Assembly: GCA_015062635.1 (NCBI GenBank)
Contig: SUUF01000004.1
Coordinates: 1-33,952 of the forward strand
Length of the DNA stretch: 33,952 nt
DNA from: Coriobacteriaceae bacterium
GTDB taxonomy: Bacteria; Actinomycetota; Coriobacteriia; Coriobacteriales; Eggerthellaceae
Direction of reading: 5' to 3'
The notes below the pieces were generated by a model, which did not search any database, was not told the DNA's origin, and was given only the letters and a program-made list of their open reading frames with translations. Below are positions 26,320 through 33,284 of this stretch, piece after piece (the first letter of the stretch is position 1; the number at the start of each line of letters is the position of its first letter). A program made the translations under genes and the position numbers.

Positions 26320-27549
26320 CTAGCGGGGGAGGAGCTGGGGGTAATCGGCGGAGTGGTCGGCGCTGATCTCGACGAGGTTCATGCCGAGGAATTGCGTGGC
26401 GTGGAACCCGCGCTGGTCATACCAGGTTGGGTCGTAATACCGCACTTCGCCGTCGATATAGGCGGCAAGCCAGGCGTGGTTGCCGCCCGTGCCGAGGAAA
26501 TCCTCGGCGGTTCCGGTGACGTACACGCAGGGTATCCCATGGCGCAGCGCCAGGTATTGCACCGCCTTCGCGTATCCCGCGCAGACCGATTCGTGGGCGG
26601 TGAACACGCTGTCGATATACTGGTCGTTGTCGGTGTTCACGTAATCGCAGGCATCGGCCACGTATGCGCAGATGTTCTCCATCGTCGTCTCCTGCGTGTC
26701 GGCGAGCAGCGGAAGCTCGAGGGCGAGCTGCTCGTATTGCGCCGACAGCTCCTCGGTGGTTGCGGCGTCGTACTTGTAGTCGGGCTCCAGGAACGTGATG
26801 GCGGTACCCCACGACCAGTACGAGACATGGGCATCGTCGGGCAGGTTGAACAGGCCCGGATGGTCGTAGAGCACGAATTGCCAGCAGGTTTGCAGCTCGC
26901 CGTCGGTGGTGCCCGCCGGCAGCGAGATGCGTTCTTCCTGGGCGAGGATGCCCGCTTCGAGCGCGTCATATACCGACTGTGCGTGGCTGTCGAGCGTGTT
27001 GCGGTAATAATGGAGCGCATCTGCGACGCTCAGCAGCTGCGTCGAGGGCTCTTCGGCGAGATATCCGGCATCGGCGCGGGTTTCCTGATTGTAGATGGCC
27101 TCGATCTCCTCTTCCGAAGGCAGCGGCCATTCGAAGTCGAAGGTGTCGGCAAGCCATGTGCGCAGCTGGTCGATTTGCGCGCCCCTGATGATGTCCTGGC
27201 TGGGAAGCAGGGTCGGCCACATCGTGAATACGAGCGCCACTGCAAGCAGCAACGCGATGAACGTGCCGCATCCGCACCCACAGCCCGACCGCTTTTGCGG
27301 TTGCTCGACGTAGGTTCCGCGTCCATAGAAGAATTCGTCGTAGTTGTCGTACGGGTTGGGGCGGGCGTATTCGTGCGGCTGCCCTTGGTTGACCGGGTAT
27401 CCGTAAGGGTTACCGGGAGCCGCCGTCGGTATCTGCTGGCCTTGACCCCCGGGCGCAACGGGGCGCATGGGCGCCGTGTTCCCGATGTGGGAATCCCATT
27501 CGTAGGCGCTCCAGTTGCGGTCGGCGTTATCGGAGGGGCGAGAATCCAT
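26320..27549 (-). CDS. membrane-anchored transglutaminase-like cysteine protein
   Basis: This 409-residue protein has a Pro/Gly/Tyr/Asn-rich cytoplasmic N-terminus (about 1-85), a cysteine cluster (SGCGCGCGTF, 88-97), one membrane helix (about 95-115) and a large extracytoplasmic part. The C-terminal domain has the transglutaminase-core order Cys-His-Asp: C323 in ESVCAGYAKAVQYL, H358 in GGNHAWLAAYIDG and D373 in RYYDPTWYD. Bacterial proteins of this kind act as proteases, peptidases or cross-linkers at the cell surface; the reaction here is unknown. The start at 27549 is preferred to an ATG 50 codons upstream because the upstream part is shadow-like. A TTTAAT box lies seven bases before it and there is no good ribosome site. 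Confidence 0.82.
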   Translation of the reverse strand: MDSRPSDNADRNWSAYEWDSHIGNTAPMRPVAPGGQGQQIPTAAPGNPYGYPVNQGQPHEYARPNPYDNYDEFFYGRGTYVEQPQKRSGCGCGCGTFIALLLAVALVFTMWPTLLPSQDIIRGAQIDQLRTWLADTFDFEWPLPSEEEIEAIYNQETRADAGYLAEEPSTQLLSVADALHYYRNTLDSHAQSVYDALEAGILAQEERISLPAGTTDGELQTCWQFVLYDHPGLFNLPDDAHVSYWSWGTAITFLEPDYKYDAATTEELSAQYEQLALELPLLADTQETTMENICAYVADACDYVNTDNDQYIDSVFTAHESVCAGYAKAVQYLALRHGIPCVYVTGTAEDFLGTGGNHAWLAAYIDGEVRYYDPTWYDQRGFHATQFLGMNLVEISADHSADYPQLLPR

Positions 27550-27556
27550 GCACCCT

Positions 27557-27562
27557 ATTAAA
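27557..27562 (-). promoter_or_regulatory. -10-like box for leaderless transglutaminase mRNA
   Basis: On the minus strand TTTAAT is followed by exactly seven bases and then the start ATG at 27549, the same layout as the MFS gene at 24896. No convincing -35 was found: TTGCCA is 20 bases away. Direct support is the spacing only. Confidence 0.38.
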
Positions 27563-27626
27563 GCGAAACGTTGTGGAGAACCTGGCAAGGGCGCGTGTGC
27601 GACCCGTGTAATCAGGCCCCGGCGCA

Positions 27627-27664
27627 CCGACCGGCAAATGGTCGGGCGGCTTTTCAACGCCGCC
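27627..27664. promoter_or_regulatory. two adjoining hairpins with an alternative pairing partner
   Basis: CCGACC (27627-27632) pairs with GGTCGG (27640-27645). GGCGGC (27645-27650) pairs with GCCGCC (27659-27664) around an 8-base loop. A second GGTCG at 27666-27670 could replace the first partner. They lie about 80 bases upstream of the minus-strand gene and upstream of the likely his promoter. They may be a leader for the former or simply protein-binding sites. Confidence 0.35.
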
Positions 27665-27718
27665 TGGTCGTGGGCCATGCATGAAGACCTTATGAACATC
27701 GGCGTTTATAGTGCTTTA

Positions 27719-27740
27719 ATACTCTAGTGTGCTAAAGTAT
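27719..27740. promoter_or_regulatory. operator-like inverted repeat upstream of the his operon
   Basis: ATACTCTAG (27719-27727) and CTAAAGTAT (27732-27740) are inverted copies with one mismatch and a TGTG spacer. The half-site CTAAAGTAT is identical to 18632-18640 in front of the NSS transporter gene. It overlaps a possible weak promoter (TGAACA 27693-27698, TTTAAT 27715-27720) and lies about 70 bases ahead of the better TATAAT box. Confidence 0.45.
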
Positions 27741-27787
27741 CGGCGTTGCCGTTGGGGATGGCAGGTGCGCAAGTTTTCGTGGGTTCC

Positions 27788-27816
27788 TTTATGGAAGCGT
27801 TTTTGCATCTTATAAT
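27788..27816 (+). promoter_or_regulatory. candidate his operon promoter
   Basis: A perfect -10 box TATAAT lies at 27811-27816. The -35 TTTATG at 27788-27793 is weak but 17 bases away. Transcription would begin near 27823, giving a leader of about 37 bases that contains the purine-rich AGAGGGA ribosome site of hisZG. Confidence 0.5.
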
Positions 27817-27859
27817 GGCATTTCGTGCTGAAAGAGATATAGAAGAGGGACTGTCCTTG

Positions 27860-29473
27860 ATGAACTTTGCAACACCAACCGGTTTCCGCGACATCCTCCC
27901 CGAGGAAGCGGCCTTGCGCGAAACGCTGGCCAACCGCTGCCAGGCCCTGTTCGCGGCGCGGGGATATGCGCCCGTGGAAACCCCGACGCTCGAGCTAATG
28001 GACGTGATGGAGCGCGGCGGCCGCATTCCCGATTCGCCGTTCCGCCTGTTCGATTCGGCGGGCAGCTTGCTGGCCATGCGTCCCGACGTGACCTTGCAGG
28101 TGGCGCGCATGTGCGCGACGCGACTCGCCGACCAGCCGGGTCCGTTCCGCTTTCGCTACCAGCAGCGCGTGTTCCGCCAGACGGAGCCCGAGACGAGCAA
28201 CCGCGAGATGACCCAGGTGGGCGTCGAATGCATCGGCGAGGCGGGCACGGCGGTGGACGCCGAGGTCATCGGCTTGCTCGTGGATGCGCTGCGCACCTGC
28301 GGACTCGAAGACTTCAAGATTTCGCTCGGCACGGTGGCCGTGCTTAACGATTTGCTCGATGCGGCGTCTGACGATGCGGCGTGGAAGCGCGCGGTGCGCC
28401 ATGCCTACCATGAGACGAATTTCGTCGAGCTTGCGGAGCTCACCTCCGCTGGAAACGGCAAGCCGGTGTATCTTGACGCCATCCGCAAGCTGCCCGATCT
28501 GCGCGGCGGACGCGAGGCAATCGAGCAGGTGCGGGCGCTCACCGAGCCGCTCGGGTGCGCAAACGGCATCGACGCCCTGGCACAGACCTATGCCGCCCTC
28601 GAGCAGGCGGGCCTGGCCGGATGCGTGATGCTCGACTTCTCGGTCATCAGCTCGTTCGACTATTACACGGGCGTTATCTTCGAGGTGTATTCGCCGCGTC
28701 TCGGCACGCCGCTCGGCAGCGGCGGCCGCTATGACGACGTGCTGTCGGCCTATGGCAAAGCGCGTCCGGCGGCGGGGTTCGGCTTCTATCTCGACTTGGT
28801 GATGAAGGCGGTCGCTTCGGGGGCCGTCGGCGAGCGTCCGTTGCGCATTGCGGTGCCGAAGGGTTCGCTCAACGGCGACACCATCGCCTGCCTGTCGGCC
28901 GCTGGCCTCGACACCACGGGGCTTGACAATCCGGGACGCCAGCTCATCATCTCGAACCCGGGTGTCGATTACATCATCGTGCGCGCTCAGGATGCGCCGG
29001 TGTTCGTGGCGCTCGGCGCGGCCGATTGCGGTATCTGCGGCAAAGACTCCCTCGTCGAGGCGAATCTCGATGTGGTCGAGCTCGTCGATTTGAAATTCGG
29101 CGCCTGCCGTTTCGTCGTGGCGCAGCCGGAAGGCGCTTCCGAAGCGGTCGAAGAGCGCTATCGCCGGACGGGCAGCATCCGCGTCACCACGAAATACCCG
29201 CGAATCACGCGCGCGTATTACGATAAGAAGGGCGTGCAGGTCGAGATCGTCCAGCTGCATGGCAACATCGAGCTCGGGCCGCTCATCGGCCTGTCCGAGC
29301 GCATCGTCGACATTACGGCGACGGGCACCACGCTACGCGAGAACCATCTGGAAATCGTCGATGACGTGATGGCCGCGACGGCGCGATTCTTCGCAAACGC
29401 CTGCGCCTTCCGCACCGATCCGCGCATCACCAACCTGGCGCGCACGCTTGAAAGGAACGTGAACGAGCAATGA
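27860..29473 (+). CDS. hisG: fused ATP phosphoribosyltransferase: HisZ regulatory domain plus short HisG
   Basis: This catalyses the first step of histidine synthesis, joining PRPP and ATP to N1-(5-phosphoribosyl)-ATP, and is the point of feedback control. Residues 1 to about 325 are HisZ, a catalytically dead class II histidyl-tRNA synthetase relative (PTGFRDILPEEA, LLAMRPDVTLQVAR, SSFDYYTGVIFEVY, LGSGGRYDDVL). Residues about 328-537 are short-form HisG (LRIAVPKGSL, DCGICGKDSLVE, LKFGACRFVVA, DITATGTTLREN), about 210 residues as in free HisG-S. In most bacteria these are two genes; here no stop or frameshift separates them. The ATG at 27860 has AGAGGGA upstream; the earlier in-frame ATG at 27746 would precede the promoter. 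The end overlaps hisD (ATGA). Confidence 0.93.
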   Translation: MNFATPTGFRDILPEEAALRETLANRCQALFAARGYAPVETPTLELMDVMERGGRIPDSPFRLFDSAGSLLAMRPDVTLQVARMCATRLADQPGPFRFRYQQRVFRQTEPETSNREMTQVGVECIGEAGTAVDAEVIGLLVDALRTCGLEDFKISLGTVAVLNDLLDAASDDAAWKRAVRHAYHETNFVELAELTSAGNGKPVYLDAIRKLPDLRGGREAIEQVRALTEPLGCANGIDALAQTYAALEQAGLAGCVMLDFSVISSFDYYTGVIFEVYSPRLGTPLGSGGRYDDVLSAYGKARPAAGFGFYLDLVMKAVASGAVGERPLRIAVPKGSLNGDTIACLSAAGLDTTGLDNPGRQLIISNPGVDYIIVRAQDAPVFVALGAADCGICGKDSLVEANLDVVELVDLKFGACRFVVAQPEGASEAVEERYRRTGSIRVTTKYPRITRAYYDKKGVQVEIVQLHGNIELGPLIGLSERIVDITATGTTLRENHLEIVDDVMAATARFFANACAFRTDPRITNLARTLERNVNEQ

Positions 29474-30798
29474 GCATGAGACGTGTGCAGCTCGCCTGTG
29501 GCGAGGCATTCGATAACAGCTACCTGAACCGTACCGGCGCTTTCAACGCCGAGGCCTTGGTTGCCGCGACGCAAATCGTCGACGACGTGCGCAAGCGCGG
29601 CGACGAGGCCCTGCGCGAGTACACCGAGCGCTTCGACGGCGTGCGCCTGGACGACTTCCGCGTGAGCGATGAGGCCATCGAAGCTGCCGCCGCGCAACTT
29701 GACGAGCCGCTGCGCGATGCCCTGCATCACGCTGCGGCCCAGATCCGCGATTTCCACGAGCGCCAGAAGAAGCAGAGCTGGTTTTCAACCCGCCCCGATG
29801 GTGCGCTTGTGGGCGCGAAGGTGCAGCCGCTCGATTCCGTGGGCATCTACGTGCCCGGCGGCCGTGCCCTGTACCCTTCCACGGTGCTCATGAACGCCTT
29901 GCCGGCCCAGGTCGCGGGCGTGAAGCGCATCGTATGCGTGACACCTCCCACGAAGGACGGCACGCTCGATGCCGCCATCGTCGAGGCCTGCCGCATCGCG
30001 GGCGTTACCGAAATCTATTCCGTGGGCGGCGCCCAGGCCGTGGCCGCATTGGCATATGGCACCGAGAGCATCGCGCCGGTCGACAAGATCACCGGCCCGG
30101 GCAATGCGTTCGTGGCCGCCGCCAAGCGCGCGGTTTCGGGCGATGTGGGCATCGACATGGTTGCCGGCCCGTCCGAGGTGTGCGTCGTGGCCGATGCCAC
30201 GGCCGACCCGAGCCATGTGGCCATCGACCTCATGGCGCAGGCGGAGCACGACCCGCTGGCATCGTGCTACCTGGTGTGCTTCGATGCCGCTTATGCTGAT
30301 GAGGTCGAGCGTTGCATCGAGGAGCATATCGCGCAGTCGACCCGCGCCGATATCACGCGTACCTCGCTCGACAACCAGGGGCTTATCGTCGTGGTTCCCG
30401 ATCGGGCCGCCGCCATCGAGGCGGTGAACGTCATCGCGCCCGAACACCTCGAGCTGCATGTCGACCATCCGATGGACCTCGTGGGCGCTATCCGTCACGC
30501 GGGCGCCATCTTCTTGGGCGATTGGACGCCTGAAGCCGTGGGCGACTACATCGCCGGCCCGAACCACACGCTGCCCACCGGCGGCACCGCGCGGTTCTCG
30601 AGCCCGCTTTCCACCGATGAGTTCGTCAAGCGCAGCAGCATCATCCAGTACACGCCCGAGGCCCTGCTTGCCGATGGCGAGTCGATCATGGCCATCGCCC
30701 AGCGCGAGGGATTGTGGGCGCATCGTCGCAGCGTCGAGTTGCGTTGGCAGACCATTGCCGGCGATAGGGGGGAGAAAGGAGAGCGCGCGGATGGATAA
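29470..30798 (+). CDS. hisD: histidinol dehydrogenase
   Basis: HisD oxidises histidinol twice with NAD+ to histidine, the last two steps of the pathway. The 442-residue protein has the family marks VGIYVPGGRALYPSTVLMNA, the zinc-binding Gln and His in DLMAQAEHDPLASC, and the late segment GPNHTLPTGGTARFSSPL with another essential His. The length is normal. It begins within the stop of hisZG (ATGA at 29470); a second in-frame ATG lies six bases on. Its final eight bases overlap hisC. Confidence 0.96.
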   Translation: MSMRRVQLACGEAFDNSYLNRTGAFNAEALVAATQIVDDVRKRGDEALREYTERFDGVRLDDFRVSDEAIEAAAAQLDEPLRDALHHAAAQIRDFHERQKKQSWFSTRPDGALVGAKVQPLDSVGIYVPGGRALYPSTVLMNALPAQVAGVKRIVCVTPPTKDGTLDAAIVEACRIAGVTEIYSVGGAQAVAALAYGTESIAPVDKITGPGNAFVAAAKRAVSGDVGIDMVAGPSEVCVVADATADPSHVAIDLMAQAEHDPLASCYLVCFDAAYADEVERCIEEHIAQSTRADITRTSLDNQGLIVVVPDRAAAIEAVNVIAPEHLELHVDHPMDLVGAIRHAGAIFLGDWTPEAVGDYIAGPNHTLPTGGTARFSSPLSTDEFVKRSSIIQYTPEALLADGESIMAIAQREGLWAHRRSVELRWQTIAGDRGEKGERADG

Positions 30799-31882
30799 CG
30801 TGCGTTTCAACCCCCGTTTGGCCGACATCGTGCCGTACGACCCCAAGTACCTGCCGGCCGAGCATATGATTTCGGCCAACGAGAGTCCGTACAACGTGCC
30901 GGACGAGATTCGCTACGAGGTGCGCAAACGGTTGAAGCGGCTCGATTACAACCGGTATCCCGACCCGTTGGCGAACGAGCTGCGTGACATCATCGCCGAT
31001 GCGAACGGGCTCGAACGGGAAAACGTGCTGGTGGGGAATGGCGGCGACGAGCTGCTCTTCAACACCGCGCTTGCATTCGGCGGTCCGGGGCGCACGTTCC
31101 TGAACTGCCCGCCGACGTTTTCGGTGTATGAGGCGAACGCGGAGCTCACGGGAACGGCGGTGGTGAACATTCCGCGACTGCCGAACTATCGCATCGATGA
31201 GATGGCGGTGCTCACGCGCGTGGCCAAAGGCGACATCGATTTCATCATCCTCACGAGCCCGAACAATCCCACGGGGCAGCTGGTGAGCGATACGTTCATA
31301 CGGCATCTTCTGGAGTCGACCGACGCGCTGGTGATGGTCGATGAGGCGTACGGCGAATTCTCGCGTGCAACCTGCCGTCCGTTGCTGCAGGGCCACAAGA
31401 ATCTCGTCATCTTGCGCACGTTCTCGAAGGCGTTTTCGTGTGCAGGGGTGCGCCTGGGCTACCTGCTCGGCGATGCCGAGGTCATTTCCGAGTACCTGAA
31501 GGTCCGGCAGCCGTATTCCGTGGATGCGGTTTCGCAGCTCATCGGTTGCACCGTGTACGAGAACCGTCAGTTGTTCGCGCCGGCCATCACCTCGATTATC
31601 ATGCAGCGCGAGCATCTGATGGAGGAATTGGAGGCCACCGAGGGCGTCCACGTCTATCCGTCCGACGCGAATTTCATCCTGCTGCAGATGGAGCGCGCCG
31701 ACGAGGCATGGGAGAAGCTCTACGAGCAGGGCGTGTTGGTGCGCGACTTTTCACACACGCCGATGCTCGAGGATTGCCTGCGCGTGAGCGTGGGAACCGA
31801 GAAAGATAACAAGGCCCTGGTGAAGGGACTTCGTAAGATAATGAGGGAGCGTCGGCGGGAGTCCGCCGAAATCGTCGAGTGA
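30791..31882 (+). CDS. hisC: histidinol-phosphate aminotransferase
   Basis: HisC is a PLP enzyme that converts imidazole acetol phosphate to histidinol phosphate using glutamate. The 363-residue protein is a fold-type I aminotransferase: NESPYNVP near the start, the GNGGDELL cofactor loop, LTSPNNPTGQ, VDEAYGEF, and the PLP lysine K213 in RTFSKAFSCAGVRLGY. The true start is ATG 30791, with AAAGGAG at 30776-30782; the open frame further upstream lies inside hisD. It is followed by 42 bases containing alternative small hairpins before hisB. Confidence 0.96.
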   Translation: MDNVRFNPRLADIVPYDPKYLPAEHMISANESPYNVPDEIRYEVRKRLKRLDYNRYPDPLANELRDIIADANGLERENVLVGNGGDELLFNTALAFGGPGRTFLNCPPTFSVYEANAELTGTAVVNIPRLPNYRIDEMAVLTRVAKGDIDFIILTSPNNPTGQLVSDTFIRHLLESTDALVMVDEAYGEFSRATCRPLLQGHKNLVILRTFSKAFSCAGVRLGYLLGDAEVISEYLKVRQPYSVDAVSQLIGCTVYENRQLFAPAITSIIMQREHLMEELEATEGVHVYPSDANFILLQMERADEAWEKLYEQGVLVRDFSHTPMLEDCLRVSVGTEKDNKALVKGLRKIMRERRRESAEIVE

Positions 31883-31883
31883 A

Positions 31884-31908
31884 CCGGCGGTTGCCGGGGC
31901 ATTCCGGC
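31884..31908 (+). promoter_or_regulatory. three-part hairpin set before hisB
   Basis: CCGGC (31884-31888), GCCGG (31893-31897) and CCGGC (31904-31908) lie in a row, so the middle segment can pair with either neighbour but not both. The third lies just before the hisB ribosome site. The stems are only 5 bp and may be chance in GC-rich DNA. Confidence 0.3.
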
Positions 31909-31924
31909 ATGGAAGGAGCTGAAG

Positions 31925-32524
31925 ATGGGAGAGGCACGGCGTTGCGCAACGGTGACGAGGACCACCAAGGAAACCGATATCACGGTTACCATTGACCTTG
32001 ACGGCACGGGTGTGACCGATATCGACACGGGCGTTCCCTTCTTCGATCACATGTTGGATGCATTCGGCCGCCATGGGCTGTTCGACCTGACGGTGCGTGC
32101 GAAGGGCGACATCGAGATCGACGCGCACCATACGGTGGAGGACACGGGCATCGTCTTGGGCCAGGCCATCGACCAGGCGCTCGGCGACAAGCGCGGCATC
32201 GTGCGCTATGGTTCGATCGCGCTTCCCATGGACGAGACGCTTATCTTGGCGGCTATCGACCTGTCGGGCCGCGGACAGGCGCATCTCGAGCTTGAGCCGC
32301 CTATCGAGCTGCTCGGCAATTTCAACACGACGCTTGCCGATGAGTTCTTCATCTCGCTTGCCGCCAATGCGCGCATGACGTTGCACGTGCGCCAGCTGGC
32401 GGGCAAGAACTCGCATCATATCATCGAGGCGGCGAGCAAGGCTTGTGCCCGCGCGCTCAAGCAGGCGGTGGCAATCGATTCCCGTATCGCGGGGCAATTG
32501 CCGTCTACGAAAGAAAGCCTGTAA
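31925..32524 (+). CDS. hisB: imidazoleglycerol-phosphate dehydratase
   Basis: HisB dehydrates imidazole glycerol phosphate to imidazole acetol phosphate. The 199-residue monofunctional protein has the metal-binding motifs GVPFFDHMLDAFGRHG (37-52), DAHHTVEDTG (69-78) and the C-terminal KNSHHIIEAASKA, which bind the Mn cluster. Its length is normal for the single-domain form; the E. coli-type phosphatase fusion is absent, and no histidinol-phosphate phosphatase gene lies in the window. The ATG at 31925 has GGAAGGAG at 31911-31918. Confidence 0.96.
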   Translation: MGEARRCATVTRTTKETDITVTIDLDGTGVTDIDTGVPFFDHMLDAFGRHGLFDLTVRAKGDIEIDAHHTVEDTGIVLGQAIDQALGDKRGIVRYGSIALPMDETLILAAIDLSGRGQAHLELEPPIELLGNFNTTLADEFFISLAANARMTLHVRQLAGKNSHHIIEAASKACARALKQAVAIDSRIAGQLPSTKESL

Positions 32525-32578
32525 TCGGCATTTCAGAGCAGGGCGCCGTCCTTCGGCTTGCGTTTTGAGGAGGGGCAT

Positions 32579-33217
32579 GTGATTGCCGTCGTTGATTACC
32601 GTATGGGGAATTTGAAATCGGTCGAGCGCGGCTTGCGTTCGGTGGGTGCCGATGCGCGTATTACGAGCGACCCGGCGCAGATTGCCGCAGCCGATGCCGT
32701 GGTATTACCGGGCGTGGGTGCATTCGGCGATGCCATGGCCAGCATGAACAGCCTGGGCGAAACCGACGCAATGCGCTCCGCCATCGCCGATGGCAAGCCG
32801 TTTTTGGGTATCTGCCTGGGACAGCACCTGCTGTTCTCGGATGGCGTGGAGGGTGCGCCCGAAGGTGGCACGGTGAAGGGCATGGGTTTGGTGGAAGGCG
32901 TCGTCGGGCGTATTCCCAACCGTGATGCCGCAGGCAAGCTCTACAAGATCCCGCATGTGGGCTGGAATTCCATCGAGGGCCTGAAGACCCCGCTTTTCGA
33001 GGGCATCCCGGAAGGCGAGCACTTCTATTTCACGCACAGCTTCATGGTGCCCGACACCCCGCACACCATCGCGACAACCGAGCATTCCGTGCGCATTCCC
33101 GCGGCGATTGCCGTGAGCGATCGCGTGTTTGGCGTGCAGTTCCATCCCGAGAAATCATCCGATGCCGGCGCGAAGCTCCTCGCGAACTTCGTGCACATCG
33201 TCGAAACCATCAAGTAG
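32579..33217 (+). CDS. hisH: imidazole glycerol phosphate synthase, glutamine amidotransferase subunit
   Basis: HisH hydrolyses glutamine and passes ammonia to HisF, which makes imidazole glycerol phosphate and AICAR. The 212-residue class I glutamine amidotransferase has the nucleophile C79 in LGICLGQHLLF and H189/E191 in VQFHPEKSS. The start is GTG 32579 (MIAVVDYRMGNLKSV), the normal beginning of HisH, with GAGGAGGGG directly before it. A TTG 21 bases upstream lies ahead of this ribosome site and is rejected. HisF is not in the window and is expected after hisA. Confidence 0.95.
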   Translation: MIAVVDYRMGNLKSVERGLRSVGADARITSDPAQIAAADAVVLPGVGAFGDAMASMNSLGETDAMRSAIADGKPFLGICLGQHLLFSDGVEGAPEGGTVKGMGLVEGVVGRIPNRDAAGKLYKIPHVGWNSIEGLKTPLFEGIPEGEHFYFTHSFMVPDTPHTIATTEHSVRIPAAIAVSDRVFGVQFHPEKSSDAGAKLLANFVHIVETIK

Positions 33218-33233
33218 CACCAGTTGCCCGCGG

Positions 33234-33252
33234 GGACCGCCTATAGCGGTCC
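33234..33252 (+). promoter_or_regulatory. hairpin in the hisH-hisA spacer
   Basis: A perfect 7-bp stem, GGACCGC with GCGGTCC, closes a CTATA loop. It starts 16 bases after the hisH stop and ends 32 bases before hisA. No T-run follows, so it is more likely an mRNA processing or stability element than a terminator. Confidence 0.4.
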
Positions 33253-33284
33253 ATAACGTGTAGTGATTCAGAAAGGAAACCATC

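Larger units (their letters stand above)
27550..27859. promoter_or_regulatory. divergent region between transglutaminase-like gene and his operon
   Basis: This 310-base gap has no convincing gene. Near the minus-strand gene it is GC-rich with two nested hairpins (27627-27645 and 27645-27664). From about 27690 on it is AT-rich, with an operator-like palindrome, a 9-base direct repeat ATCGGCGTT (27698-27706 and 27739-27747), and a TATAAT box. No T-box motif or His-rich leader peptide was found. Confidence 0.55.

Noticed and set aside
27698-27747. Insertion-derived target duplication (9-base direct repeat ATCGGCGTT, 41 bases apart)
   Set aside because: The enclosed stretch has no terminal inverted repeats of a mobile element and is better explained as a regulator site. 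A 9-base repeat in such a spacer can be chance.
27550-27859. T-box or histidine leader-peptide attenuator for the his operon
   Set aside because: No T-box AGGGTGGNACCGCG-type motif, no run of His codons, and no terminator with a T-run were found in the region.
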